Assembly (NCBI GenBank): GCA_000231825.2
Contig: JH720303.1
Span: 1,078,574 to 1,142,573, forward strand
Length of the DNA stretch: 64,000 bases
DNA from: Tetrahymena elliotti 4EA
Taxonomy: Eukaryota > Ciliophora > Oligohymenophorea > Hymenostomatida > Tetrahymenidae
Reading direction: 5' to 3'
This document shows, one piece after another, positions 10,680 through 25,041 of this stretch (positions within the stretch are counted from its first letter, which is position 1; each line of letters begins with the position of its first letter). The notes under the pieces were generated by a model. It saw only the letters and a program-made list of their open reading frames with translations, ran no database searches and was not told the origin of the DNA. The translations under genes were made by a program, and so were the position numbers.

Positions 10680-12908
10680 ATGGGAGGAAAGAAAAAAAAT
10701 TAAGGTAGTGCTTAGAATACTGAAAAAGGAACATCAGAAGCCCAAGCTGCTCAAAAATCAACTCCTAAACAAGAAAAGATTTAAGCTTCTTCTCAACCTG
10801 TTTAAAAGAAAGAAGAAAATAAGAAATAGTAATAGGTTGAAGTTGAGAACACAGTAGAATCTAAAAAGTTAGAAAAGAAAACAAATGGATAGTAAGGAGC
10901 AGTCAATAATAAGGAAAACAATAAGGCAGATTATAACACTATGGAACACTTCCGTCAAAATATTATTTCCTCTGTAGAAAATAGAATATTGGATGCTCAT
11001 CGTGACTTTGAATTAGAGCTTCAAAAGTCAACTGAAAAGTTTAATCAAAAGTTAGATGAAACTCTCAGCAGTGTTCGTAATTATCAATATAATTCTGAGA
11101 TTTCTTAATAAGGTTCTAGAAAGAAATACTTTTTCACAGAGAAGTCATTCACCATCAAAAATAGTTTGCTCAGTGATTTGTTCAAGATTTCAGATTATAG
11201 AACTCTTTACAATATTGTTGTAGCTACCTTTGTTGCTTTAGCTTTTAACCTTGTTGTAGTAGATTATGTGGATAAAGGTTCTTTATTCGATTTTGAAACA
11301 TTACAATGGTGCTTTTCAGGTTTCCTTAATTTGATCTTCCCTTGGTTAATTATCTGTTTAATTGCCTATTCAATCATTCCTTTTGTTTCTGTAAAATTAA
11401 TTGATTTACTTCTTTATTTACTCATAATTTAAATGTTATTAATATCGACAATTTTCTAAAATTTTTTCCGTTTTTAAATTGATCAAAATGTTCTTAAAAA
11501 TAGTGGATTATCAACAACAAAATAAACAAATATGTTTGGATTCCAATTTACATTGGCTATATCAGTTTAATGACATTTGTTGGATGTTACACTTGTATTT
11601 ATTATACTCTTGGTATGGGTAGTGCCTTTATTATTTAATGTGAAATGGTTAGAATTGGAATGAAAATGCATTCTTATCTTCGTAACAAGCTTTTATACTG
11701 TACTGATAACGAATACAAGACTTTTATCCCTAAGGAATTTGCTGCTCAATATACTCCTAAGGAACTTAACTTACCTGAATTTGACATCTCTGATATATAG
11801 ACTGAAATGAGAAGATTCTCATATTTCTTCTTTGCTCCTACTCTTATATATAGAGACAAGTACATCTTAGCTACCTCAAGAAGTTACAAGAGTGCTGCTA
11901 TGCATTTCTTAAATTTCTTCCTTTGTATCTACTTTGGTTTCATCTTATTTAAAACTTTCTGCAAAGACTAAATCATCCTCTTAGCAACTAATTTCACTGT
12001 TTCTCAATTCATCTAATGCTTATTCAAGTTGATGATGCCTTCCACTTTTGCTATTCTCCTCCTTTTCTTCGGTCTTTTACATTCATGGTTCAATGGATTT
12101 GCTGAGCTTCTCCGTTTCCCTGACCGTACTTTCTATCTTGACTGGTGGAATTCTGAAGAATTTGGTACTTACTACAGGTAATTTAAACTTTAAATAAATC
12201 AAATAATGTAACCAAAAATGATTAAACATAAATAGAGTATATTAAAAATAGAGTTATGAAAATAAATTAAAATAAGTATACTAAAATAAAAGTTTTGAAT
12301 CAATTATTTTAAAGCAACAAACAGGTTTTAGCAAAAATAATTTATAAGAGCTGTAAATAAAATGCAAAAAAAAAGAAATTTTACAAATCTAATAGATCTA
12401 ATAGATAATTTTAATGAAATTTTACAAATTTTTTTTGAATGATAGGAGTTTAATAATTGACTAATCATATTTTAATTAAAATAGAAAATGGAATATTGTT
12501 GTTCACGAATTCTTATTCTATTATGCTTATGGTGATACAGTTAGATTCTCTAAGGGTAAATATGGTAAGGGTGTTGGTATGTTTATTACTTTTGCTGTTT
12601 CTGCTCTCATCCATGAAGTCATCCTTTCATTCGTTATTGGATATTTCTATCCTATTCTTTTGATTGTTTTTACTGGCCCAGGTATTATTCTTATTCAAAA
12701 TACAAGAAGATATGCCTCTAAGAATTTCAACATTGCTTTTTGGTTACTTATGTATGTAGGAACATCTTTAATTATTACTCTCTATTTAACTGAATAATGG
12801 GCTAGATCTAATGTAGATGAATCTATTATCTATTCCTAATGGGGTAAATTCATGGGAGATATTATGCCTAGAACTCTCTATATTAATTTTTCAAATAAGA
12901 TTTCATGA
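10680..12908 (+). CDS. DGAT1/ACAT-type O-acyltransferase (MBOAT family)
   Basis: Three exons (10680-11390, 11504-12177, 12485-12908) with introns of 113 and 307 bases give 602 residues. The first ~80 residues are a hydrophilic K/Q/E-rich extension; the rest is multi-spanning membrane protein. Family markers: [13 protein letters not shown] (active-site loop of ACAT/DGAT1), [12 protein letters not shown] (the FYxDWWN motif), [18 protein letters not shown], and the catalytic histidine in [10 protein letters not shown]. Enzymes of this group join fatty acyl-CoA to diacylglycerol or sterol in the ER, making triacylglycerol or steryl ester for lipid droplets. The sequence alone does not choose between diacylglycerol and sterol as acceptor. 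Intron 1 is confirmed by the restored segment [20 protein letters not shown]. Confidence 0.94.
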
Positions 12909-13665
12909 TAATTTTGTAATTATCTAATTTTAATTAATTCACTAAAGAAAAATATTTTTTTAGTGCTTAAATCTACAGTATTTTATATTTTTATAATTAT
13001 TTTTTGTTAATAACCTTCCAATCAAATTATTATTTTCTGAAAATTTTACTCATTGTTGAATCAAATTGAAATAAATTATAAATAAAAAAGTTATATTAAT
13101 ATAAGATATTTAAACTTGAAGAATTAGTTAGAATATTTCCTAAAATATCAAGCTGAGCTAAAAAATTTATAAAATTTGGAAAACTTAGCTTGTAAATATA
13201 TAATTTTCTTTATTTGATTCGAGAAATAAAAAGAAAGGAGGAAAGGAAATAATGATTATGATAATAAGTAAATAAATAGAAAATTAAAGAAAAATAGAAG
13301 AAATTAGAAGAATATCTTAATCCTTTGTATTGTTATTTTTGCTTAATAATCAATAATAAATAGTATATAGCTTTGATGAAAGAATTTAGAAGTTAGAAAA
13401 TTTACTAATTGATAAGCATAATAAAGTATTTTTTGATAGACAGCAATTAAAGTAAGAGCAATCAAACAAATAAACAAACAAACAAAGAAAATGAATTGAA
13501 ATTTTAAATTTTAGAGAAAATTTCATTTTTAATTAATTAATATTTTGATTGATTTATATATATTTTTTTTAAACATTTATTATAATTAAAATAAAATATC
13601 TTTCAAAAAAATTAAAAAATCTAACAAAATTTAATAAAAAAAGAATACCAAGTAAGCAGACAAAA
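12909..13665. other. Spacer with an AAAC repeat
   Basis: An AT-rich spacer between the acyltransferase and p23 genes. A short (AAAC)n-type run lies at about 13464-13488, some 180 bases before the p23 start. No gene seen. Confidence 0.55.
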
Positions 13666-14673
13666 ATGGCTCAATTGTAATTATTCATTTATATGTTCTT
13701 CCAAACAATTCATTCATCCAAAAATGAATACAAATTAAGACCTATTTTCTATAATAAAAATATAGAGCTACTCCTTTCTCCTGGGCTCAAAGAAGAGACA
13801 GAATTTTCATTTCTATTAATTTAAGAGATATCTCTGATGAAAAGATTGACCTCTAACCTACTTCCCTCACTTTCGATTGCACTTCTGATAAAAAGTAATA
13901 CCATGGCACTGTTAACTTCTATGAAGAAATTGATGTCGAAGTAATTATTTTAACTTTCTCTACCTAATGCAAAATGATATAAAACGATATATTTTAAGTT
14001 TTTCGTTTTGTTTTTTGATTGAATTACCAACTAATTATAGCATTTATTTAACATTTATTAATGAATTAATAAAGACCTCCAAGAAGACTATCTTAGGTTT
14101 TGGTGCAAGAATTGTATTATTTAAAAAGAATACTGAAGCTCCCTACTGGCCTCGTTTGACCAAAGAAGGTGGCAAGCATAACAACATTGCTTTTGATTGG
14201 GAAAGATATATTGATTCTGATGAAGAAGGTGAAGATGGAGATAAGGGATTAGGCCAAGATTGGGATCCCTCTTAAATGTAACATTTCGGTGGTCCCGGTG
14301 GTGAAGAAGACTCTGATGATGATGAAGAAGGTGCTGGTAAGTTTTGAAAAATTTTAGATTATTTAAGATTTTATTAGGTTATGTCTAAATATGAGTAGTA
14401 AAAAATTTATTTAAGATAGTGAATAGAAAATAGAGAGAATAAATGATTAGCAAAAATTGCTAAATAAAAGCTAAAAAATAAATAAATATTCCTAGGTTTT
14501 AATAAATGACAAGCCATACAACTTTATTAGTTCAAAAAAAATTTAGATAATAATGTTAACATTGATTTTTGTAAAAATTAGGCCAAAACGTCAATGATCT
14601 TGAAGATGAAGAAGAAATCTCCGCTAAAAAGGACGAAGATGAAACTGAATAAAATGCTGAAAAGAAGGACTGA
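13666..14673 (+). CDS. p23/Sba1 Hsp90 co-chaperone
   Basis: Four exons (13666-13676, 13766-13940, 14075-14336, 14582-14673), introns of 89, 134 and 245 bases, 179 residues. After an 11-base first exon (MAQ plus a split codon) the CS domain starts: TPFSWAQRRDRIFISINL, then LTFDCTSDKKQYHGTVNFYE, and the p23 signature WPRLTKE in exon 3. The C-terminus is acidic and low-complexity (DSDEEGEDGDKG, and EEDSDDDEEG), as in p23 proteins, where the tail holds the passive chaperone activity. Proteins of this family stabilise the ATP-bound closed state of Hsp90 in cytosol and nucleus. Length and domain order are typical. Confidence 0.94.
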
Positions 14674-15701
14674 GAATAGTTTTATAAAATATAATATACA
14701 AAATTAAAATAGTATGTAATATAAAATTTAAGTAGTAAGATATTTGTATAAAATTTACTCTTAAAAATTCTACCATTTAGCCAACTATTCTCAAATTTTT
14801 TTAACTATCTTTTTAAAATCACTTCTTATTTTCAAATTTTATTATATTCATATTAAAACCCTAAGTAGCTTAACTATTTTGCTTGATTCTTCAATAGTGT
14901 AATTTAATATTGATTTTTTTTATTATAGATAAATAATGTATCTGATCTCTTAAATACTCTAAAACCTTATCATTAAACTTGAATTACTCTTATTACTATA
15001 AAAAGTACTTTAACTTTTAAAAAAACTATCATCAGATTTGATTTAATACTAAATAGTAAATAATTTCTATGTTTCATAATTAGAAAGAACTCAAAATATT
15101 TAATCAAAATTTTAAAAAAATAATTTTTAATTTATTTAAACTTTTAGTAAAATTTACTTTGTTTAAAGTTTAAAAAAAATGATTAATCCATTAATTAATT
15201 AATTAAATTCAATACATTTTATGTTTAAAAATAAATATTTTTAACTCATATTGTTCTTATAAGAGAAATTAATAATCCAAAAAAAAATCATTAATATGAT
15301 TATATATATCTGTGAAATGAAAAAATTTTTCAATTTTTTTAATTGGTTTAAATTAATTATTACATTAAAATTATTATTCTCAAAGTTTTTAATGAAAGTA
15401 GAGTTTTTCTTAAAATAATAGCAAAAAATTTATTTGCCATATTAGATCTATATGAATGATAATGATGTTATTTATCTTTATAATTTGATAGTGCTAAAAT
15501 TTAACAAATTCTTATGTTATTAAATTTCATTTAAAATATTGTTATTTATTGAATATAAATAAGAATCCTATTAATCATAAATAATTAGGTCTTTAACTAA
15601 ATCATAATAAATAATTAGGCATTATTATAAGTGAAAATAGAGTGTTTTGAAAAAATTATAAAATGATAAGTGGAATACACACTTCAAGTTAGAGAATAGT
15701 T
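14674..15701. other. AT-rich spacer, no gene seen
   Basis: It contains p23 3' sequence and the region upstream of the BEACH gene. TGA is frequent in all frames and no motif was recognised. Confidence 0.55.
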
Positions 15702-18700
15702 ATGGAGGATTAAAATGAATAATTAGATGTAGCATTTTGATATTATTTTACAATTACTAAAGAGAAATCGTAATATTTATTATATCTAAAAATTAGGATA
15801 TACAATCTCAGTAATATGAGATTCCAAATAAAGATTTAATATAAGAATTATTTTAAGACACTCATCTTGGGACAGTAGCTAATTTCTTCTAAAAGAATAG
15901 AATCATCATAAACCCGACAGCATTTTAGGGTATCTTAAATAAAATTACTAAATATGAATCAATACATCAAGTAAAAATTAAAAAAAATATATTATCATTA
16001 TTTTAATTAGCTAGCAGATAAAAAGGATTATAATCATTTTAATTTAAAGCTATTCAAAACAAAATTATAGAATATCTTTATAATATTAAATGGCCATTAA
16101 GAAAAGAATTATAAAATATTTTGAAATATAAAAATAGATTGAGTTTTTGGCTTAGTTAAAAGAAATCCTGATTAATGTACAAACAAACTCAACTTTAGTG
16201 TTACAAAAAAGTGAAAAAGGTGATAAGTATAGATCAAAAAATATTTTAGATGATCTTATTGATTTTGCTTTAACTAGTTCTGACCAAGGCAAAGAATAGG
16301 TATTTCTTTTTAACAAATTCTTTAAAAAAAATTAAAAATTAAAAAATTCTAAGAATAAATTAATTAGCTTTAAAATATGGATTAGTAATATTTAATTTGA
16401 TAAATGATGTAATATTATTTTATTATTGAAAAGATTAAAAAAGAAATATTAACTATCATATCTATCATGATGAAGTACAATAACATTTCAAAGCAAAATT
16501 TATAGAATTTATTTTCTAAAGTTGCTTAGCATTTTTATAGTGGATTTATTGAGGGTAACTTGATCATCTCTGCACTTGATATTTTGCATAGTATCTTTAA
16601 TCATCAAATGCCAATTACAACAGAGCCTCATAATTTTTTTTACTTCAATGGGTTAAGAAGTGGCATAGAAGTAGTAAGGGGGCAGTGGTGCTTTTCAAAA
16701 GTAAATAAAAATCTATTTCAATTAAAAATTTTATCAATAATATAAATAAATAATATTAGGGAGTCACTTTTTGCTTTTGGGTAAATCCTTAAATTTTAGA
16801 TACAGAATCTAGCATAAAACTTAAACAGTAAATAATATACGTTTAGTGTGATAAAAAAGAATTCGAATTTTATCTTAATGAGTAAGCTTAGTTATATTAT
16901 TAATATACTGATAAGTAAGAGACTAAGGATACAAAATATATAACAACTTTAAATGCAATGCACTGGTAGTTTTTGACAATTTAAATTAGCTTGGTAAAAA
17001 GCCATTTTAGTTCTGATAAATATTAAGTAAACATTATCCACGATAATGAAAAAGTATCTATGATCTAAATAGATTTCCCAAAAATAAAAGTAGGGTAGTA
17101 AATTGATAAAATGGCATTCTTTAGAAATTTTATTGGACGTTGTTCAACTATTTTAGTTTTTAGAGGAGGCTCATAAGAATCTGATAAGTAAATTATTTAT
17201 TTCAGAAAAAATAATAAAATTCTCTAATAAATTAATAAATATACTATTAATTCTGAAAGTAAACAAAAAAATAAACTATTAGTGAAGCAAATAATTTTTT
17301 AATTAATTGTAAATTTAATAATCAAAGAAAGTTTATCTTTATTCAATTTAAATTTTATTGAGAAAATAAATTAAATGTGAATTGATTTATTTTATTATAA
17401 CAATAAGCTTAAACAATTATGGTGTTCTATTTAAAAATTACAAATATGGTATTGAGACAGAGCATTAATTATCTGATTTACCTAAAATTATTGGTCCTCT
17501 TTTTTCAAAGAAAGAGCTCTTTTATTTACCCATAAGAAGCAGTAATAAGCAAGTATATGATATGTGCTTTGAATAGACAGGAATATTAAGTGCTAATTCA
17601 GGAGTATTTTGTAAAGAAAGCAACTTTATGTGTTTATAACACTTTTGTGGTTTGAACTCCTTAATTCCGTTTTTCTACTTAATGAGATTCTGCTCATCTT
17701 AAAAGAGATAGGATATACTCAATTCTGCATTCTCTTTGATAAATACTTTATTCTAATAAGATAAATTTAAATGTCAAGAAGAAGCTCTGAATTTAAATTT
17801 CTTTTTAGTTATTAGTCAAATGATGAATGAAACAAATCTTAAATACATCAGCAAGTAAACAATCGAGCATATTGCAGAAATTAGACAAAATATTGGCAGC
17901 AATCTTAAATAAGAGGTTAAAATTAAATTAATTATTCTAATAAATAAAATATACTTTCAAAATAGATGTTTTCTAAGTTTATCTGGAATATTAATTTGAT
18001 TAATGTTGAAGATGCAGAAGTTTTTGAATTATACTACAAATTTGTTTAAGCTATCTATATCGAGGATTTTAATCATCACAGTAAATTATATAGCATTAGT
18101 GATATAATTGAGTTTATAGTAATTTTTTATTTTTTACATTCGTATTAATTAAATTTCTTGAATAATTAGATTGAAAAAGTTGAACCTAAAAACTAAATGT
18201 GTTGTTTAGAGCATTTTCCGAAGGAGGAAAGTCTGATTCTTAGTCTAAAAAAAAATCAAAGCTCAGTTTGTTTTGATGCAACAAAAGGTTTAGTTATAAA
18301 ATCAGAATCCAGCAAATAAAAAGTTAAATTTATCTCTAAATATGATAAAAAACTGAGTATTCTAATGAACCTTATTGAAAAAGTTCTTTACACTTCTAAG
18401 GGTAATTTAGCTGGAGATATTTACCATTTAATAAAATGTCTGACCCTCAACTTAACTCCTTGCTTTTACAAAAACCTTCTCAAGCTATTAATTGTAATAA
18501 AATTTTTAATAAAAATATTCATTAATTCAATTTTAAATTATTTATTTAGAATATAATCTAATTTGAAGATAAAGATAAAAGAACTTTCCTTATAAAATTT
18601 TTTGAATACTAAGGGATTTACTCTGTGCTTTTTACACTTTCAAGATGTGCTTGCCCAAGTATTTAAAGTTTTCAAAATTCTTAAATAGCAATAAAAAGCT

Positions 18701-21700
18701 TTTAAAAAAATTTTAATTGAAATAAAAAATTTAAATAATTTTATTTAAAGAAAGAAATTTAATTTTAATTTTTATAAAATTTTAAATATTCAAATTAATT
18801 TTAAATTAGTTGTTAAAACTCTTTGTGTCAAGCTGATAAGTGAAATTGTAAGATTAGAGTACGTTTAGATGAACTCTTCTACTTTGTTTAAATAATCATT
18901 TAATTATGAAAATGAATTAGGAGCTCTTATTTCTTATTCATTGCAGTTCACATTTTTATCAGAAAGACCATTAGGTTATAAAGGAGTGAAAATTTATGAA
19001 GATTTCGAAATTATTGATGATTTTGATGTATAAGAACCATAAATATAAATACAAAATAATCATTTTGATGTTTTTAAAAATAATAAAAACAATCAAATTC
19101 ATGAATCAGAAGATAGCCAAACTAATTCTTTTGAAGTATAAAAAAATCATAATGATGATAATGATGTTGTTTTTTCTGGAACAAAATACTCAAACTAAAA
19201 TTTAAAAACTATATACTCATCAGAACAAAATAGTAGCGAAGTTGTCTTAGATGCAAATACATAAAATAAGCAAGAACAATCTTAAAAAAATATTTAGCAA
19301 CCTAACAAAGATTAAGATAATAATAAAAACGGCTCTGATAATAAGTAAATTATATTTTCATCAGTTTTTAAAATAATTATTTTTAAGCAATAAGATGGAT
19401 GATGATATTGGCAGTCCTAGTTAGTAGATTCATTTCCATCCTCTCTATGTTTCTATTATAGAATGGGTTCTGAATAAGGTAATTTTACTTTACTAAAATG
19501 AACTGAAACAAATAATAAATTTTAATAATGTCAGGAGGCCTCTTCATAACTAAAAGATATGATTATGGTTGATGACTAGGATTCAATTTAATCAATAGAA
19601 GCATTTTTATTGCTAATATAATTCTTTGATTTGTGTGATGAATCTCTATAGCAAGATATTATAGTAGATATATATTTTTTGGTTAAGCATAATCCTTTAA
19701 ATAGATAAATATTTTTAGACTCTAAAGAATTTTAGCACTGGGTTGTTAAAATATTATTTAGATCTTTATGTGAATAAATGTAAACCAAACTTAATGGCAA
19801 CAATCTTGATACTAAAAATTTTGAAAACTAATGGAATATGGCAATCAAAGTAATATCTAGATCTTATACCCATGGCTTAACAAATATGCCTAACTTTGGT
19901 GAAAATTTAAATTAATTAGTTGGGTTAATTAAAAATGTTACCAATAACACTACAGGTTACCAATTTTAAATAGTAAATACAAAATTTCATCAAATTTTTT
20001 GAAAGTTTATCTTTTAATATTTAATCAATAGGTAGAATATGTAGGAAAGATTCTACTTAGGTTGATTTTTTATTCAATTCTTGAAAATATATCAGATGAT
20101 GTTAAAAATCAAGGAGAATTTTCAAAGACTCAATTATAAAAGAATATGTAATGGTTCATAAATTTAACGTTTAGTTTTATTTTTAGTGAGTCATATCAAA
20201 TTACCAATCCTCCCTTTGAATTTGATTTCTATCATGAAAATTCAAGGCATTTTACATTCTTGGAAGACAGTTATTTGAATTTACCTCCCTTTCCAAGAAC
20301 TTTTGGTATGTGTCTATGGGTTGATGCTCCTTTGATTTATAAAATTATGGAAATTTATTCTAACTTATTCAGAAAGTACTGTATAAATAATGATTTGTTA
20401 TTTAATTTCTTTGCGCCTGAACAATCTTTGCATATGGATAATCTTTATTAGATTCTCTTCGATAAGTAGCAAAATATTATTGGAAGTACTCATTCTCAAA
20501 GGAAATGTATGACACATAATTTCAATATTTTTTATATATAATTTATTCATTTAAAAATAAGCTTCAAATAACGGGACAAGCGAAAATGAGCTGTTTGGTT
20601 AAATACAAAATGGTTTAATTTAGTCTCAAACTTACTAAAATAAAATGATACAATTTGATATAGAGTATTGCTTTGTTTAGCAGCTTTTCTTCACAGTAAG
20701 TAGTCTTGCAGAATTTTTGTTAAAGTCATTTTAGTGCAGTGAAGAATAGTTAAAAACTGTATTTTTGTTTTTAGAAAACATGATTAAAGTTTCTTCAATT
20801 TGCTGTGAAAATTCTAGAGGAGTTAAAAAATCTGATGATGAAAAACAATAAATATAATATTTCTTCAAATTTGCCTTAAGCTTTTATTATAATATGTACA
20901 TATATCTTTCAAGAGAAGGTAGTGATATGAAAAGTTTAATAGAATAATCAATACTTAATATTATGTAAGTTTTTTTTGAAGTCATGGATAAAACTTGCAA
21001 GAAAAATGGCTATGAAAAAATACTTATTAATATATTCTAGACACATTTATTTGACTAGAATAATTAACCTCTTTTGACTGATGAAATGATCAAAAAATAT
21101 ACAGTAAGCATTTTATTCAAACAAACACATCTTTTTTAAAAGTATTTCTAACTTAATTTTAAATTAGTTTGATCAAAATATGAATGAAATTGATTAATTA
21201 ATTTTTACTGATGAATGGTAATATGCTTTTACTGAGAACTGTTATCATAAATTCCCAGATTCTGCCAAAATAAGATTATAATTTGAATTCGTAAGAAATT
21301 AGGAGTGTTTTAATATCTAAGAAGAATTTGAAAAAGTTATGAAAAAAAGAAAATAAATAAGAACCAACTTTGATTATGAAAAATACAATATTATTAGTGA
21401 TAACAACTAAAAAGATTAGTAAAGAAAAATGTATTTTATAGATAAAGATGAAAGAATTGTTAGACAAGCTAAATATGTATGGTACAATATTTGGAAAAAA
21501 AATAGATCTTATGGAGGTTTATGGAAACATCCTGATTTCAAAGCTTAAGTTGACTAAAAATTTAGTCCAGAGGTAAAATATTTAAAAAAAATAATATTTA
21601 TCTAAAGAGTTGATAATTTTTAGATTTATGAGTACTAAAAAATGGAAAAGCCTAGCATATTCTATTATAAGATGTCTAAGTATATGACAAAGCAGAAAGT

Positions 21701-24700
21701 TAGACCTCTGCTTAAAATAAAGCTTGTAGAGCCTAAGTATGTAATAGAATTCGAAAAGAAAAAGCTTGACAAATAGCTTTAAGGAAGGAAGCTATGTTTA
21801 CTATAATATGATATTAACAATCCTTAATTATAAGGTTCTCTATCCCCTTCAAGTTCTCAATCAGGTTCAGCAAAAAAACATAAGAAAACTGCCAAATTTA
21901 ACTTATTGAAGTAAATAAAAAATTTATATCAAGTAAAAAATGTAAAAGAAGAAGTAGACTGGTTTACAGTAAGATGTTAGTGGATTAAGTCTTTAACAAT
22001 CCGTATAGGAATGGTAAAAATTGATTCTTATAATATAAGGTAAAATCTATTTAAAGCATGAGAATAAATGATAAATAATATATGAATTTAATTTAGCTTT
22101 TACTTCGATACTATTGAGCAAAAAGAAACCCATTTATCTATGGTTAATCACAGTATCCCTGACAACAGGCCCTTAAGCAAATCTTGGCCTTTACAAATGG
22201 TTAAATATTATATGAGAAAAAGATTTGTACATAGAAAGACAGCAATTGAGTTGTTTATGTATGATGGATCAACAGTGCTATTTAACTTCCCTGATCGTGA
22301 TTTAGATATTGTTATTGAAAAATTGCAAGCTATAAGAAAAAAAGAGCTCCAAAATAAGCCTAATTTTGGACTAGCAGAAAAATTAAGAGTAAACTCCATT
22401 TTTTTTAATAGTTTAATTATCAATTTTTATAATTAAAGGTTTTAGATAAAGGAAAATAAATTAAAAAATGGATCTCAAGATAAAAATCTAATTTAGATTA
22501 TCTAATGACTTTGAACTTCTTTGCTGGAAGAAGTTATAGAGATCTTACTTAATATCCAGTCATGCCTTGGATTTGGGTAAAGTTTGAAAATCAGAGTATT
22601 AATTTAAATGACTAAAATCTCTACCGTAACTTCTCAAAAACAATGGGTGCTCTTGGAAATGCTGAAAGAACTGAATAATTCAAGTAACTTATTTATTTAT
22701 TGATATAATTTAAAAATACAATTTTTAAAAAATTACTTCTCAGATAAAAGTTAGAAACCACAGATCATTTTAATCCTGTTCCTCCATATAATTTTGGTAC
22801 TCACTATAGCTCTCCTGCTATTATATTTTAGTTTTTACTTCGTATTAAGCCTTATAACACAGGTGCTTGGTACTTGCAGGCATAGAGATTTGATATTCCT
22901 GATAGATTATTTTTTTCTCTTTTTGAAACTTTTAAGAATGTCACAGAAGAAATGAGTGATGTTAGAGAACTCATACCAGAATTTTTCTATTTACCAGAAT
23001 TATTTTTGAATCTTGAGAAGCATGATTTTGGTATCATGCAAAGTAAAGAACGTGTTCATAACGTAGTACTTCCTCCTTGGTCTAATTAAGATCCTTACTA
23101 TTTCATTTATAACCACAGATTAAGCTTAGAAGGAGAAATAGTATCTAGAAATATACACTAATGGATAGATTTGATATTTGGTTGTAAATCTAGAGGGAAA
23201 GAAGCTGAACAAAATTTAAATAAATTCTATTACCTAACTTATGAAGATGAGTTTAATATTGATGAAGTATAAGATGAAAAAGAAAGAATAGGTTATGAAA
23301 GCTAAATAATTCATTTTGGTTAATGTCCAGCTCAGTTATTGACTACACCTCATCCAAGCAGAGTTTAAAACTAACCTAATAATTAGCATGGTATTTCCTC
23401 AAATTCTTCTAGTAATTAGTCAAATTAAGTCACTCAAGCTTCTTCATAAACTTTAATTTAGTCATCTAACAATTAGCAAGGATCTCCTTCTATGAATTCC
23501 AATAAATATTATAACCCAGTTGCTCTAAACCAACAATTATTTGTTGATGTTAGTGCTTAATTGCAATTCTTTAGAGGTTACCCAAAAGAATAAAAAGATA
23601 AGTGTGAAAGCCCAGATTCATATAAATTTTGTGATTTACGTAGTAGATCAATCATTCAAACATATTAAATTGAAGCATCTAAATTTTTAGCTCTAAGAAA
23701 GAATGGAGAATGCAGTATCATAAAGTAAAAAAACAATTAATTTATATTTTCCTAATAAATTAAATCAATTCAAAAATAAAAATTTATTTTATTAGATTAC
23801 AATAATCAGTAGATGAAAAGTATTATCCTTTTAAATAAAATGTTGTAAGTGATAGATAATTAGAAATAGATTAAACAAAAGGTATTTTCAATAAAGCAAT
23901 AACCAATTTATTTTTTAATTATTTCAATTAAAAAAGCTGATAAAATCCATAACTTAGATCAATCCTGTTAATTCAGAGTACCTCCAACAATTTTCTTGAA
24001 TTAAGGAAAGGTAGTTACTAATTTTATTTTAATTAATACATTTATTTTTAATTAAATAATTTTTAAAGTATCTTTTGACTGGAGGTTTGTGGGGTGGAAA
24101 AATCTGTTTGTATAGCACAGAAAATGAAAAACTTATCAAAGAATTCAAACACATTCATAATTGGACAGTGACAGCTATGGACTTTGATCCTAAATCATAA
24201 ATATTAGTAACTGGTAGTAAATCTGGCGATGTTTGCTTAATGAAGATGTCTTCTGACTATGTTATCGAAAATGAATAATATTATTATCATCACAAAGGAG
24301 AAGTATACAAAATCTTTATCTAAATTTTATAACATTAATTTAATAAAAATTATTTTTATTTAAACTGAAGGTTACTAATATACATATAAATTATGATCTA
24401 AAATCTGTAGCAACAGCAAGTGTTGATGGAAGCATATTTGTATATAATATATTTAATAAGAAATTACAAAGGTCATACAGCCATCCTTAGGGATTACCTA
24501 TACATAAAGTATGTATTTCTACTCGTCCATTATATTCTGTTATCTTTTTCTCAGAAAGAGACTGCACATTTTACAGTTATAGTATTAATGGATAGCTATT
24601 ATCTACATACTTTGAAGATTCTGCAAGTATCCTAAATCCACTGATCATTTAAGATTCGAGTTTGCAAGATCAACTTGTAAAAAATTTTTTTAATTGTATC

Positions 24701-25041
24701 CCTATTTCATAAAAATATTAATCATTTTTAATTTTAATTTAATCATTTTTTCTACTATCAAATTTTTTTTGCTTTGATGAATAAAAATTTATGATTTAAA
24801 AAAAAATTTTTAGGTATATATAAATTACTAGACATAAAAGTTAAAGATATTAGAAACGCCTTATCTAAAAGAAAGATCATCCATAAGCAAACCATATGAT
24901 GTGCCTAATGCAGTTTGGTGGTAGCCTTCCTAAGACAAAAAGTTTGTAATTTGTGGATCAGAAGATGGCAATGTGTTCTTTATCATAGATCCTAAAGGTT
25001 TAGAAGCAATAGTGTACAAAGCTTTGAATCAATTTGTTTGA
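15702..25041 (+). CDS. BEACH-WD40 protein (neurobeachin/LYST-like)
   Basis: 22 exons keep frame to TGA and give 2582 residues: 15702-15728, 15797-15970, 16015-16299, 16434-16700, 16760-17187, 17408-17915, 17966-18118, 18170-18493, 18550-18658, 18810-19344, 19388-19478, 19535-19972, 20032-20506, 20562-21103, 21168-21572, 21624-22039, 22097-22388, 22439-22683, 22744-24010, 24069-24302, 24371-24676, 24814-25041. Domains: a ConA-like fold (about 252-395, [11 protein letters not shown]), a PH-BEACH region (about 1600-1823) containing [20 protein letters not shown], the BEACH domain (about 1824-2120) with [42 protein letters not shown] and IHQWIDLIFG, then WD40 repeats to the end ([42 protein letters not shown]). 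BEACH proteins are scaffolds for vesicle fusion, lysosome size and membrane-protein traffic. Residues 860-937 are Asn/Gln-rich linker. Exon 3 could start at 16015 or 16018. Confidence 0.95.

Noticed and set aside
20698..20713. GTAAGT...CAG segment resembling a tiny intron in the BEACH gene
   Set aside because: The frame is open through it ([15 protein letters not shown] reads naturally) and removing 16 bases would break the frame.
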